Below are positions 17,530 to 25,635 of a stretch of 64,000 nucleotides of DNA, piece by piece. Positions within the stretch are counted from its first letter, which is position 1, and each line of letters starts with the position of its first letter. Under the pieces are notes generated by a model, which saw nothing but the letters and a program-made list of their open reading frames with translations, searched no databases and was not told the DNA's origin. Both the position numbers and the translations under genes were made by a program. Source of the stretch: Leucobacter chromiireducens subsp. solipictus (GTDB lineage Bacteria; Actinomycetota; Actinomycetes; Actinomycetales; Microbacteriaceae); NCBI RefSeq assembly GCF_016758195.1, contig NZ_QYAC01000001.1:471423-535422 (forward strand), in the 5' to 3' direction.

Positions 17530-17964
17530 CGTCGTATCGTAGGCGTCACGGTGCGCGACGATGTCGGCCTGGTGCGTGCTCGCCCACTCGGCGATCGCCA
17601 TCACCGGCCCCACGAGCGTGCGACCGAGCTGCGTCGCCCGGTATTCGACCCGCGGCGGAATCTCCGCGTACACGGTGCGCTCCACCAGCCCGTCGCGTTC
17701 GAGTTGGCGGAGCGTGAACGTGAGCATGCGTGCGGAGATCCCGGGGGTCATCCGCTTGAGCTCGGTGAACCGATACGGCCCCTCCTGCAGCATGCCGATG
17801 AGCATCATGCTCCACTTGTCCCCCACGCGACTCAGGATGGACCGGAACACCTCGGCCTCGGCCCCGTCCACGTCGCAGATGTGCTGCATATTCGGCTCGT
17901 CGCCGGCGGGTGCGACGGAAGCAACGGGGGCCGGGGGCCCGGACGGGAGGACGTCTGCGCGCAT
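17509..17964 (-). CDS. HxlR-family transcriptional regulator (divergent to doxX/MFS)
   Basis: This 151-residue winged-helix protein shows the HxlR pattern: a CDV near the N-terminus, then DKWSMMLIGML, the wing-helix GPYRFTELKRMTPGISARMLT and LERDGLVERTVY. HxlR proteins often sense electrophiles or oxidants through the early cysteine. The ATG at 17964 has GGAAAGGAA 7 nt upstream; an upstream ATG would add 21 unconserved residues. It is divergent from a DoxX-MFS operon across a region with repeated GTTAC/GTAAC half-sites, so it likely controls that operon and itself. Confidence 0.85.
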   Translation of the reverse strand: MRADVLPSGPPAPVASVAPAGDEPNMQHICDVDGAEAEVFRSILSRVGDKWSMMLIGMLQEGPYRFTELKRMTPGISARMLTFTLRQLERDGLVERTVYAEIPPRVEYRATQLGRTLVGPVMAIAEWASTHQADIVAHRDAYDTTEAAAGR

Positions 17965-18003
17965 ACGGGGATTCCTTTCCACTCCTGAGTGCGGCCGGGG
18001 GTC

Positions 18004-18098
18004 GTTACACGGAGGTAACTCAGTCACGTTGCGGTGCCTGCCCCCTCATGCTTGATACTTACTCACTGTACCTCAGTTACCGTTAGTTACTCTAGGAG
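18004..18098. promoter_or_regulatory. Candidate HxlR operators and promoter in the hxlR/doxX gap
   Basis: GTTAC (18004-18008) and GTAAC (18015-18019) form an inverted pair with a 6-bp spacer. GGTAACTCAG (18014-18023) is mirrored with one mismatch by CTCAGTTACC (18072-18081), and a further GTTAC follows at 18086-18090. A TTGATA element (18052-18057) may be a -35. TAGGAG (18093-18098) is the ribosome-binding site for doxX. Confidence 0.5.
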
Positions 18099-18106
18099 TT
18101 CACGCC

Positions 18107-18484
18107 ATGCTTGCCCTGACCATCACCACGTGGGTCCTCTCCGGAATCCTTGCGTTCATGTTCCTCATGGCCGGGGGCATGAAGCTCGCAAAGCCCCACG
18201 CCGAGATGCCCATGCCCACGCTGCAGGTGCTCTCGCCCGGTCGGGTGAAGTTCATCGGGGCCGCGGAGGTCCTCGGCGTCGTCGGCGTCATTGTCCCGCC
18301 GCTGCTCGGGATCGCGCCGATCCTGGCCCCCATCGCGGCCGTGGGCCTCGCGATCATCCAGATCCTCGCCGTGTCCGCTCACCGCCGCCTGAACGAGCCG
18401 TTCATCATGAACATCGTGCTCGCCGTGCTTGCCGTCGCGGTGGCGGTGCTCTCGACGCTCACCTTTGTCGGGGTGCAGCTGTGA
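18107..18484 (+). CDS. DoxX-family membrane protein
   Basis: This 125-residue protein has four predicted membrane helices and the DoxX pattern FLMAGGMKLAKPH followed by GRVKFIGAAEVLG. DoxX-like proteins occur with redox enzymes and stress regulators; no firm reaction is known. It has a good ribosome-binding site 8 nt upstream and its stop overlaps the MFS gene start (GTGA). It is probably repressed by the divergent HxlR protein. Confidence 0.85.
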   Translation: MLALTITTWVLSGILAFMFLMAGGMKLAKPHAEMPMPTLQVLSPGRVKFIGAAEVLGVVGVIVPPLLGIAPILAPIAAVGLAIIQILAVSAHRRLNEPFIMNIVLAVLAVAVAVLSTLTFVGVQL

Positions 18485-19932
18485 CCTCTCCCGATACCCA
18501 CACCACGCCCGACACCGCGCCCGTCGCCGGGGCGGCACCGGCCCCCGGGAGCACGCGCGCGATCTGGCTGATGCTCGGCGCGGCGTTCGTCACGATCCTG
18601 AACGAAACCGTCATGGGCGTCGCGCTGCCCCACCTCACCGCGGATCTCGACATCACGCTCAGCGCCGCCCAGTGGACCACGACGGCGTTCATGCTCACGA
18701 TGGCCGTGGTGATTCCCACGACCGGATACCTGCTCCAGCGCTTCACGACGCGGCAGATCTTCACGATCGCGATGACGCTGTTCACCGCGGGGACGCTCCT
18801 CGGCGCGATCTCCCCGACCTTCCCGGTCCTGCTCGGTGCCCGCATCGTACAGGCTGCGGGGACGGCGATGATGATGCCGATGCTGATGACCGCCATCATG
18901 ACCCTGATCCCCGCGGCCTCACGCGGACGCTTCATGGGTCGGATCACGATCGTCATGGCGGTCGCCCCCGCGCTCGGCCCGACGGTATCCGGCCTGATCC
19001 TGAACGCGTTCTCCTGGCGCGCACTGTTCTGGTTCGTGCTCCCCATCGGCGGCTTCATGCTGATCCTTGGCCTGCTCCAGCTGCGCAACGTCGGCGAGAC
19101 CCGCGCGACGCCGCTCGACCTGCTCTCGGTCCCGCTTTCGGCGCTCGGCTTCGGCGGACTGGTGTACGGGTTCTCGACGATCGGGGCCGGCGGCGAGGGC
19201 CAGCTCACCACCGGGATCATCACCCTGATCGTGGGCGCGGCCGCCCTCGCACTGTTCGTGTGGCGGCAGATCGTGCTGCAGCGCGACGATCGTGCGCTGC
19301 TCGATCTTCGGGTGTTCCAGTCGCGGTCCTTCGCGCTGGCCGTCGCGCTCGTGGTCGTGATGATGGCGGCGATGTTCGGCACGCTGATCCTGCTCCCCGT
19401 CTACCTCCAGAACGTGCTCCTGCTCGATCCCGTCACGACGGGGCTGCTGATGCTGCCGGGCGGACTCATCATGGGCCTCATCGCCCCGCTGATCGGCCGC
19501 CTCTTCGATCGCTTCGGGCCGCGACCGCTCGTGATCCCCGGGGCGATCGTCGCGAGCGCCGCCCTGTGGTCGATGACGTTGCTCTCTGAGCACACGGCCC
19601 CGGTGGCGGTGATGCTCGGCCACGTCGCGCTCTCGCTCGGCCTGGCGATGATGATGACCCCGCTGCTCACCTCGGCCCTCGGCTCGCTTCCCGCACCCCT
19701 GTACTCCCACGGCTCCGCCACCGTGGGGGCGATCCAGCAGCTCGCGGGCGCGATCGGCACGGCGCTCTTCGTCACCGTGCTCGGCATTCGCTCGGCCTCC
19801 GCGGCGGCCGCCGGTGCCACGGAGGTCGCCGCCTCCGCGGACGGGATCGCGTTCGCGTTCACCGTGGGCGCGGCGCTCTCGCTGCTGACCGTCGTCGGCA
19901 CCTGGTTCGTGCGCCGGCCCGCCGCGCACTGA
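18481..19932 (+). CDS. MFS drug-efflux transporter, DHA2 (14-TM) type
   Basis: This 483-residue major-facilitator protein resembles EmrB/QacA exporters. Motif C-like LGPTVSG lies in helix 5, the early motif LNETVMGVALPHLTADL is typical of the DHA2 family, and about 14 helices are predicted. The GTG start overlaps the doxX stop by 4 nt. The pairing with doxX and an HxlR regulator suggests export of a toxic, perhaps quinone-like or electrophilic compound. The actual substrate is unknown. Confidence 0.9.
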   Translation: MTSPDTHTTPDTAPVAGAAPAPGSTRAIWLMLGAAFVTILNETVMGVALPHLTADLDITLSAAQWTTTAFMLTMAVVIPTTGYLLQRFTTRQIFTIAMTLFTAGTLLGAISPTFPVLLGARIVQAAGTAMMMPMLMTAIMTLIPAASRGRFMGRITIVMAVAPALGPTVSGLILNAFSWRALFWFVLPIGGFMLILGLLQLRNVGETRATPLDLLSVPLSALGFGGLVYGFSTIGAGGEGQLTTGIITLIVGAAALALFVWRQIVLQRDDRALLDLRVFQSRSFALAVALVVVMMAAMFGTLILLPVYLQNVLLLDPVTTGLLMLPGGLIMGLIAPLIGRLFDRFGPRPLVIPGAIVASAALWSMTLLSEHTAPVAVMLGHVALSLGLAMMMTPLLTSALGSLPAPLYSHGSATVGAIQQLAGAIGTALFVTVLGIRSASAAAAGATEVAASADGIAFAFTVGAALSLLTVVGTWFVRRPAAH

Positions 19933-19947
19933 CGCGACACCGCACGA

Positions 19948-19990
19948 CCACGAGGCCCGTGCCCCCATGGATGGGGCACGGGCCTCGTGG
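19948..19990. terminator. Perfect 18-bp bidirectional terminator hairpin
   Basis: CCACGAGGCCCGTGCCCC (19948-19965) pairs without mismatch with its complement at 19973-19990 around a 7-nt loop. It lies between the convergent MFS and oxidoreductase genes and can end both transcripts. Confidence 0.8.
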
Positions 19991-20004
19991 GTGATTCCCG
20001 TAAG

Positions 20005-20649
20005 TTAGACGGCGCTCAGGTGCGCTGCCGCGAGCCGCTCGCGAATCTCCGGCGCCGTGAACGAGCCCGCAAAGATCTCCGACCCGGGTTCGAGCGCCGC
20101 CCCCAGCCGCAGCGGGGTGCTCGCGATCACGTCGAAGCCGAAGCTCGACACGAGATCCGCCGCGTGCTGCGCCGCGGCCGCGTCGTCGGACACGGCCGCC
20201 AGGCCACGGCGATCCGGCGCGCCCTCCGGCCGCGCGTCGTCTTCCATCTCGTGATACCCGATGTGATTCAGCGCCTTCACGACCCGCGATGCGGCGAGGT
20301 GACGGGCCACGACGGTGCTCGTGTCCGAGGCGCCGTCGAACACGGCGGGCAGCGCCCCATCGGTGGGTGCCCAGTGATTCATCGCGTCGATCACCGTATG
20401 GCCCGCGAGCAGCTCCGGGGACAGCGTCTCGAGCTTGGGGAGCGGGATCGCGAGGATCACGATCTCCGCGTCTCGCACCGCCTCCGCGGCCGCAGCCACG
20501 CGCACCCCCGGCGCCATCACCTCGACGATGAACTGCACGGGTGCCGGATCGCCCGATCCGGCGATGGTCACGTCGTGGCCCGCTGCGTGCGCCGCACGGG
20601 CAATCGCGGTGCCCACTTTCCCGACGCCCAGAATGGCGACGCGGCTCAT
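20005..20649 (-). CDS. NADP(H)/F420-type oxidoreductase (COG2085-like)
   Basis: This 214-residue protein consists of one Rossmann domain with MSRVAILGVGKVGTAIARAA at its start, a second strand ending AGSGD, and VKALNHIGYHEM in the middle, matching NADPH-dependent F420 reductase-like proteins. Several such proteins act on F420, others on unknown substrates. Its ATG overlaps the stop of the upstream luciferase-like flavin enzyme (ATGA), so the two are co-translated and may share a cofactor or pathway. Confidence 0.8.
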   Translation of the reverse strand: MSRVAILGVGKVGTAIARAAHAAGHDVTIAGSGDPAPVQFIVEVMAPGVRVAAAAEAVRDAEIVILAIPLPKLETLSPELLAGHTVIDAMNHWAPTDGALPAVFDGASDTSTVVARHLAASRVVKALNHIGYHEMEDDARPEGAPDRRGLAAVSDDAAAAQHAADLVSSFGFDVIASTPLRLGAALEPGSEIFAGSFTAPEIRERLAAAHLSAV

Positions 20650-21743
20650 TCCCCGGCCTCCGCCGCCGCACCGGCGACGCGCGCGTCGAGCGGGTTCGGG
20701 ACCACCTCGGGCTCCGGCCCGAGTTCGGCGTCGACGAGCGGCTTGACCCGGGTGCCGAGCAGTTCGATCGACCGCAACAGGTCCCGTTGCGGCAGCCCCA
20801 GGAAGTCCATCTGGAAGAACTGGCGCATGTGACCCATCGCCCCGTGCAGGCGAATGATGCGCTCCGCAATCTGCTCGGGTCCACCGATGAACAGCGCGCC
20901 GTGCTCCGCGTCAATGTCGTAGTGCGCGCGCTGGGGTGGCGCGAAGCCGCGTCGCTTGCCAATGTCCGCCATGCCTCGGTACCAGGTCGGCCAGAAGGTA
21001 TCGCGCGCGGACTGATCAGTGTCGCCGATGAAGCCCGGGTTCCCCACCGAGATCTGCGGGAGCCGTTCCGTCGCGGGGCCGGCCGCCCAGGCCCGCCGGT
21101 AGAGGTCAGCGAGCGCCCGGAAGCGCACTGGGTCGCCGCCGATGATGCCGTAGGACACCGGGAGTTGCAGCTGACCGGCGCGCACGGTCGAGTTCGGGCT
21201 GCCGCCGGTGCCGAGCCAGATCGGGAGCTCGCCACGGTCGGGCCGGGGCACCACGAGCTCGTCGTTCAGCGCGGCGCGCATGGTACCGGACCAGCTCACC
21301 CGCGGACCCGCGTTGAGCGCGAGCAGCAGCTCCAGCTTTTCGGCGTAGAGCGTGTCGTAGTCCTCGAGCTTGTAGCCGAACAGCGGGTAGGACTCGATCG
21401 AGGATCCCCGCCCCGCCGTGATCTCGGCCCGGCCGTTCGAGAGGGCGTCGAGCGTCGCGAACTGCTGAAACACCCGGACCGGGTCCTCGGTGCTGAGCAC
21501 CGTCACGGCGCTGCCGAGCCGGATCCGCTTCGTCCGCGCGGCCGCGGCGGCGAAGATCACGGCGGCGGCCGATGCGGGCATCTCCTCGGTGTGATGCTCG
21601 CCGATGCCGAAGAACTCGAGGCCCACCTGGTCGGCGAGCTCGATTGCCTCCAGAAGGTCGCGCTGAGCCTGTGCGGTGCTCACAAGCTTCCCGGTCGCGG
21701 GATCGGTGGCCTGGTTGCCAAAACTATAGACGCCGAGCTGCAT
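20646..21743 (-). CDS. LLM-class flavin-dependent oxidoreductase
   Basis: This 365-residue luciferase-like TIM-barrel protein shows the family start MQLGVYSFG, the FFGIGEHH strand and the SNGRAEITAGRG phosphate-binding loop. FMN or F420 could be the cofactor. The ATG at 21743 has GGAGGATCC 9 nt upstream. It is followed directly by an F420/NADP-type reductase and is divergent from an HxlR regulator, making a three-gene redox module. Confidence 0.88.
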   Translation of the reverse strand: MQLGVYSFGNQATDPATGKLVSTAQAQRDLLEAIELADQVGLEFFGIGEHHTEEMPASAAAVIFAAAAARTKRIRLGSAVTVLSTEDPVRVFQQFATLDALSNGRAEITAGRGSSIESYPLFGYKLEDYDTLYAEKLELLLALNAGPRVSWSGTMRAALNDELVVPRPDRGELPIWLGTGGSPNSTVRAGQLQLPVSYGIIGGDPVRFRALADLYRRAWAAGPATERLPQISVGNPGFIGDTDQSARDTFWPTWYRGMADIGKRRGFAPPQRAHYDIDAEHGALFIGGPEQIAERIIRLHGAMGHMRQFFQMDFLGLPQRDLLRSIELLGTRVKPLVDAELGPEPEVVPNPLDARVAGAAAEAGE

Positions 21744-21821
21744 GTGCTGGATCCTCCATCTCGTGTGTGGTGTCTCCACTCTCCTCTCGAGGACACACTC
21801 GCTCAACTCACAGGTGAGCCA

Positions 21822-21836
21822 CTTACTATTGGTAAG
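21822..21836. promoter_or_regulatory. HxlR palindrome overlapping the -10 of the regulator gene
   Basis: CTTAC (21822-21826) and GTAAG (21832-21836) form an inverted repeat with a 5-bp spacer. A TACTAT -10 hexamer (21824-21829) lies inside it and ends 8 nt before the ATG at 21838. The half-site TTAC matches that of the other HxlR locus at 18004-18081. Autorepression by occlusion of the promoter is likely. Confidence 0.5.
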
Positions 21837-21837
21837 C

Positions 21838-22239
21838 ATGAGCACCGCGACCACCGCCCCGCCGCATCCCACGCCGGACCCCGCACTCCCCCACGCGATC
21901 AACGAGGCGGAGTGCCGACTCTTCCGCGAGGCCGCCGAGCTCGCGGGCCGGAAGTGGACCGCGGCCGTGCTGCTCGCGCTCGCGCGCGGGGCACAGCGCT
22001 TCTCCGAACTCGCGAGCGGGATCGATGGCATCTCCGACCGCCTCCTCGCCGCACGCCTGCGCGAGCTGGAGGCGCAGGGGCTCGTCACCCGCACAGTGAT
22101 CCCCAGCACCCCCGTGCAGATTCGCTACGGGCTGACGAGTTCCGGTGCCGAGCTGATCCGGATCTTGCACCCGCTCGTGCAGTGGGCGCGGCGTTCCGGG
22201 GCGGCGGTGCCGTCCGAGACCCCTAGCCCCGCTGGCTAA
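21838..22239 (+). CDS. HxlR-family transcriptional regulator
   Basis: This 133-residue winged-helix protein shows AECRLFREAAELAGRKWT, ALARGAQRFSELASGIDGIS and LEAQGLVTRTV, the typical HxlR order. The single early cysteine in EAECRLF could sense thiol-reactive compounds. The ATG at 21838 follows a TACTAT -10 by 8 nt, suggesting a leaderless message. It is divergent from the LLM oxidoreductase operon. Its 3' end overlaps the convergent trmH gene by 17 bp. Confidence 0.85.
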   Translation: MSTATTAPPHPTPDPALPHAINEAECRLFREAAELAGRKWTAAVLLALARGAQRFSELASGIDGISDRLLAARLRELEAQGLVTRTVIPSTPVQIRYGLTSSGAELIRILHPLVQWARRSGAAVPSETPSPAG

Positions 22240-23020
22240 ACGCGGTCTCGTAGATCAGCACGCTCGCGGCGGTCGCGAGGTTCAGCGACTCCGCCTGACC
22301 GAAGATCGGCAGCTTCAGCGAGCGGTCGGTGAGGCTGCGCTCGGCCTCAGACAGCCCCCGCGCCTCGTTGCCGAACACCCAGGCGACGGGTCCCGCGAGC
22401 ACGCCCTCGGCCCGCGCCGCGAGCAGATCCGTGCCGCGCACATCGGCCGCGAGCGTGGTCAGTCCAGCGGCCCGCACTGCGGCCACGACCTCCGCAAGAT
22501 CCGGGGCCACCACAACGGGGAGGTGGAACAGCGAGCCCGTCGTTGAGCGGACGACCTTCGGGTGGAACGGGTCGATGCTCTCCCCCGCAAACACCACCGC
22601 GTCGGCGCCGGCGGCATCGGCCGCCCGCAGCACCGCGCCCGCGTTCCCCGGATCCCGCACCTCGTGCATGATCACCACGAGGCGGGCGTCCGCACACGCG
22701 TCCGCGAGTGGCGTCTGCCAGGTCCGGGCCACCGCCACGACTCCCTGCGGCGTCACGGTCTCGGTCATCGCGGCGAGCACGGGCCCGGTGACGCGTTCGA
22801 CGTCCACACCGGCCTCGGACGCGAGCTGCGCGATCTCCCGCTGCCACGCCTCCTCGCCGTTCGTCGCGAACACCACCTCGGCAAGCCCCGGCTGGAAGGC
22901 GAGCAGCTCCCGGACCGCCTGCGGCCCCTCCACCAGGAAGCGGCCGTGCTCCCGGCGCTCCCGCTTGCGGGCGAGCGCCGCGGTCTTCTTGACACGGCCA
23001 GACTTGGGGTTATCGATCAC
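22223..23020 (-). CDS. TrmH-family RNA 2'-O-methyltransferase
   Basis: This 265-residue SPOUT methyltransferase carries an N-terminal RNA-binding domain (RFLVEGPQAVREL) and the three SPOUT motifs: HEVRDPGNAGAVLRAA, WVFGNEARGLS and LPIFGQAESLNLATAASVL. It would methylate a ribose in rRNA or tRNA. It follows rplT across a strong terminator and starts at a GTG 6 nt after TACAGT, so it is probably transcribed separately as a leaderless message. The rplT-trmH-pheS gene order is common in actinobacteria. Confidence 0.9.
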   Translation of the reverse strand: MIDNPKSGRVKKTAALARKRERREHGRFLVEGPQAVRELLAFQPGLAEVVFATNGEEAWQREIAQLASEAGVDVERVTGPVLAAMTETVTPQGVVAVARTWQTPLADACADARLVVIMHEVRDPGNAGAVLRAADAAGADAVVFAGESIDPFHPKVVRSTTGSLFHLPVVVAPDLAEVVAAVRAAGLTTLAADVRGTDLLAARAEGVLAGPVAWVFGNEARGLSEAERSLTDRSLKLPIFGQAESLNLATAASVLIYETAFSQRG

Positions 23021-23061
23021 CCTCCCACTGTAGCGGCCCACGCGGACCCGGATCGCGCCCC

Positions 23062-23102
23062 AAAAAAACCGCGGGCCCCGTCCAGTTGGACGGGGCCCGC
23101 GG
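23062..23102 (-). terminator. Canonical intrinsic terminator behind rplT
   Basis: CCGCGGGCCCCGTCC (23069-23083) pairs perfectly with its complement at 23088-23102 around a 4-nt loop. On the minus strand the stem is followed by seven T residues (23062-23068). This ends the infC-rpmI-rplT transcript. Confidence 0.93.
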
Positions 23103-23120
23103 TCACAGCTGCGGAGCGGG

Positions 23121-23504
23121 TTAGGCAGCCTTGGGTGCCGAGGTGTCCTCGGGCAGAGCCTGCTTGGCGACCTCGACGAGCGCGGCGAAGGCCTGCGGCT
23201 CGTTCGTGGCGAGCTCGGAGAGCATACGACGGTCAACCTCGACGCCCGCGAGGCCGAGGCCCTGGATGAAGCGGTTGTACGTCAGGCCGTTCGCGCGGGC
23301 ACCAGCGTTGATGCGCTGGATCCACAGGCGACGGAAGTCGCCCTTCTTCTTGCGACGGTCGTTGTACGCGTAGACGAGGGAGTGGGTGACCTGCTCCTTG
23401 GCCTTGCGGTACAGGCGCGAACGCTGTCCGCGGTAGCCCTCGGCACGCTCGAGGATTACGCGACGCTTCTTGTGGGCGTTGACGGCCCGCTTGACTCTTG
23501 CCAT
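23121..23504 (-). CDS. rplT: 50S ribosomal protein L20
   Basis: This 127-residue protein binds 23S rRNA early in large-subunit assembly. It starts [15 protein letters not shown] and has [12 protein letters not shown] and YNRFIQGL, all diagnostic. A nine- to ten-residue C-terminal extension (EDTSAPKAA) is acidic to neutral. It is the last gene of infC-rpmI-rplT and precedes a canonical terminator. In many bacteria L20 represses its own operon through the leader. Confidence 0.98.
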   Translation of the reverse strand: MARVKRAVNAHKKRRVILERAEGYRGQRSRLYRKAKEQVTHSLVYAYNDRRKKKGDFRRLWIQRINAGARANGLTYNRFIQGLGLAGVEVDRRMLSELATNEPQAFAALVEVAKQALPEDTSAPKAA

Positions 23505-23553
23505 TTCAGTTTTTCCTTACAAACTCTGTGTGTAAAAGCGTGGTGCTCGCGTC

Positions 23554-23748
23554 TTAGTGACCGAGGAGCTTCATTGCCTGCTTGGCGTCACCCTTGGACA
23601 GGATCTGGTCCGCACCGAGGCGACGCTTGCGGCGGGTGGACTTCACCTCGAGGTTGTGGCGCAGGCCAGCACGCTGCTTCTTGAGCTTGCCGGAACCGGT
23701 CAGCTTGAAGCGCTTCTTAGCACCCGAGTGGGTCTTCTGCTTGGGCAT
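23554..23748 (-). CDS. rpmI: 50S ribosomal protein L35
   Basis: The 64-residue basic protein starts [20 protein letters not shown] and contains [11 protein letters not shown], as in all L35 proteins. Length is standard. It lies between infC and rplT, with ribosome-binding sequence AAGGAG upstream. Confidence 0.98.
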   Translation of the reverse strand: MPKQKTHSGAKKRFKLTGSGKLKKQRAGLRHNLEVKSTRRKRRLGADQILSKGDAKQAMKLLGH

Positions 23749-23820
23749 CGATTTCTCCTTGTTGTGTGCGCGCCCGAGGGCTGCGTTGTGTCCGGCGAGC
23801 TGACTCAGCTCTGCCGAGAA

Positions 23821-24426
23821 CTATTCGGCTGCAGCCTCAGGCTCAGCGGCCTTCTCTGCCTTCCGAGAGGCCTTTTCCTCGGCGCGGCGAGCGTTGAGCT
23901 CGGCCTTTGCCTCGGACTTGTTCTTATGCGGGGCGATCACCATGACCATGTTGCGGCCATCGATCCGGGGGTTCGATTCCACCGTGCCGTACTCGACGAT
24001 GTCCTCGGCGAACTGCTGCAGCAGACGCACGCCCTGCTCGGGGCGCGACTGCTCGCGACCGCGGAACAGGATCATTGCCTTGACCTTGTCGCCCTGGGCG
24101 AGGAAGCCGATCGCGCGCTTGGTCTTGGTCTCGTAGTCGTGCTTGTCGATCTTCAGGCGGAAACGGACCTCCTTGAGGACCGTGTTTGCCTGGTTGCGGC
24201 GAGCTTCCTTTGCCTTCTGCGCGGCCTCGTACTTGAACTTCCCGAAGTCCATGATCTTGGCAACGGGAGGCTTCGAGTTCGGGGCGACCTCTACGAGATC
24301 GAGATCGGCGTCTGCCGCCATGCGCAGCGCGGTTTCAATCGGCACGACACCGACCTGCTCGCCACCGGCACCAACCAGTCGCACTTCGGGGACGCGGATT
24401 CTGTCATTCGTACGGGGATCGCTGAT
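23821..24426 (-). CDS. infC: Translation initiation factor IF-3 (ATC start)
   Basis: The 201-residue factor holds the 30S subunit apart and checks start codons. The N-domain begins with [18 protein letters not shown], the linker and C-domain include [10 protein letters not shown] and [12 protein letters not shown], and an acidic/basic Ala-Glu-Lys tail follows. There is no ATG, GTG or TTG near the conserved N-terminus. The ATC at 24424-24426 lies 6 nt behind a perfect GAGGAG and gives the right length. A rare AUC/AUU start is the classic device for IF-3 autoregulation. A long leader precedes it. Confidence 0.95.
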   Translation of the reverse strand: MSDPRTNDRIRVPEVRLVGAGGEQVGVVPIETALRMAADADLDLVEVAPNSKPPVAKIMDFGKFKYEAAQKAKEARRNQANTVLKEVRFRLKIDKHDYETKTKRAIGFLAQGDKVKAMILFRGREQSRPEQGVRLLQQFAEDIVEYGTVESNPRIDGRNMVMVIAPHKNKSEAKAELNARRAEEKASRKAEKAAEPEAAAE

Positions 24427-24634
24427 CGCCGGCTCCTCTGCTTCAGTGTGAGTACTCCCCCTCGGGGGAATCACGGCTGAGGAAGATCCGGACCGCGCAC
24501 GCGCCGTCCCACGCCCTTTGTGCTGCCTCCTGGGAGGCGGGGCGTGAACAACCCGGTAACCTAGATGAGGTGCCGGGTGGGAGAATCTCCTCTTCCGCAT
24601 CTCGGTGCGATACCGAGAACAGTCACCAATACTA
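24427..24634 (-). promoter_or_regulatory. infC promoter and structured ~195-nt leader
   Basis: A TAGTAT -10 (24629-24634) on the minus strand puts transcription start near 24622, about 195 nt before infC. The leader can form hairpins at 24601-24617 (CTCGGT/ACCGAG), 24525-24538 (GCCTCC/GGAGGC) and 24457-24468 (CCCCC/GGGGG), the last close to the ribosome-binding site. This looks like a site for translational autoregulation by L20 or IF-3. No known leader family was identified. Confidence 0.5.
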
Positions 24635-24695
24635 GCACACGACCGTGTTTCCACACGACCGGGTGCTCCGCAACCGCCGCGACAGTCAGGACAGC

Positions 24696-25079
24696 ATGAG
24701 CGAGAACCCCAGCGACCACCCGCAGAGCCCGGAGGCCGCACCCGAGCAGGACGACGTGGCGCAGGCCACGCGCGACATCGCGGACGTCGCCGCCGTCGAG
24801 GTCATCACCACGGCCGCCGTGCACCTGCTCAGCGCCGCCGCGGTCAAGGTCGGCCTCGCCGACGACCCGGACACGCAGATCGACCTCGACGAGGCCCGCA
24901 AGCTCATCAACGCGCTCGCCGGCCTGATCACCGCGGCCGCCCCCGAGGTCAGCGACATGCACGCCCGCAGCCTGCGCGACGGCCTGCGCTCCGTGCAGCT
25001 CGCCTTCCGTGAGGCCTCCGCGATCCCCGACGCCCCCGGCAAGGGCCCGGGCGAGAAGTACACCGGCCCGGTCAACTAG
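24696..25079 (+). CDS. DUF1844 domain protein
   Basis: This 127-residue protein has an acidic disordered N-terminus, then an alpha-helical DUF1844 core ([21 protein letters not shown] followed by [15 protein letters not shown]). Function is unknown. It is conserved next to and divergent from infC in actinobacteria. The ATG at 24696 has AGGA upstream; a further ATG at 24645 would add a nonconserved stretch reaching into the infC promoter. Confidence 0.85.
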   Translation: MSENPSDHPQSPEAAPEQDDVAQATRDIADVAAVEVITTAAVHLLSAAAVKVGLADDPDTQIDLDEARKLINALAGLITAAAPEVSDMHARSLRDGLRSVQLAFREASAIPDAPGKGPGEKYTGPVN

Positions 25080-25121
25080 CTTTTCACGCGCAGCTCCCGC
25101 TTCTCCGGATTTCCGGGGCGT

Positions 25122-25556
25122 TCAGCCCTTGATGTTTTTCATGGAGAAGTGGGAGCTGACCTTTCCCACACCCCGAATGGACATGATCCGCCCCGTTAAG
25201 AACTCCTCGTATCGCGCGAGGTCCGCCGCGGCGATCCGCAGAAAGTAGTCTGGCGAGCCGAACAGTCGCTTCATCTCCACGACCTCAGGGAATCCGCCGG
25301 CCTCGGCCTCGAAGTGGGCCACCACCGCCGCCTCCTGGGTCACGAGATCGACGTGCAGGATCACCTCAAAGCCCCGCCCCACCGCCGCGGGATCGAGCTC
25401 GGCTCGGTACCCCCGGATCACGCCGTCCGCTTCGAGGCGTTGCACCCGCCGCAGGCAGGGACCCGGCGTGAGCCCGACACGCGAGGCGAGTTCGACATTT
25501 GTGATCCGCCCATCCCGCACAAGCTCGTCAAGAATTGCGTGATCGAGTGCATCCAT
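25122..25556 (-). CDS. Lrp/AsnC-family transcriptional regulator
   Basis: The 144-residue protein has an N-terminal helix-turn-helix (DALDHAILDELVRDGRITN, ELASRVGLTPGPCLRRVQRL) and a C-terminal ligand-binding RAM domain (FEVILHVDLV, MKRLFGSPDYFLRIAA). It is divergent from azlCD, which exports branched-chain amino acids, so it probably senses an amino acid and controls that pair, like AzlB in Bacillus. The ATG at 25556 starts MDALDHAI, the family norm. Confidence 0.9.
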   Translation of the reverse strand: MDALDHAILDELVRDGRITNVELASRVGLTPGPCLRRVQRLEADGVIRGYRAELDPAAVGRGFEVILHVDLVTQEAAVVAHFEAEAGGFPEVVEMKRLFGSPDYFLRIAAADLARYEEFLTGRIMSIRGVGKVSSHFSMKNIKG

Positions 25557-25562
25557 TACTCT

Positions 25563-25610
25563 ATATTGCCGAGTCGTCCCGGGTTCTGCATCTTTCCGCA
25601 CCCATATTGC
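25563..25610. promoter_or_regulatory. Paired ATATTGC sites between the Lrp gene and azlC
   Basis: ATATTGC occurs at 25563-25569 and 25604-25610 in the same orientation, 41 bp apart, close to four helical turns. This fits cooperative binding by an Lrp-type octamer. The azlC ATG at 25636 lies 6 nt after a CACACT hexamer (25624-25629). Confidence 0.4.
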
Positions 25611-25635
25611 GCGCGATCTCCGCCACACTGGTTCT

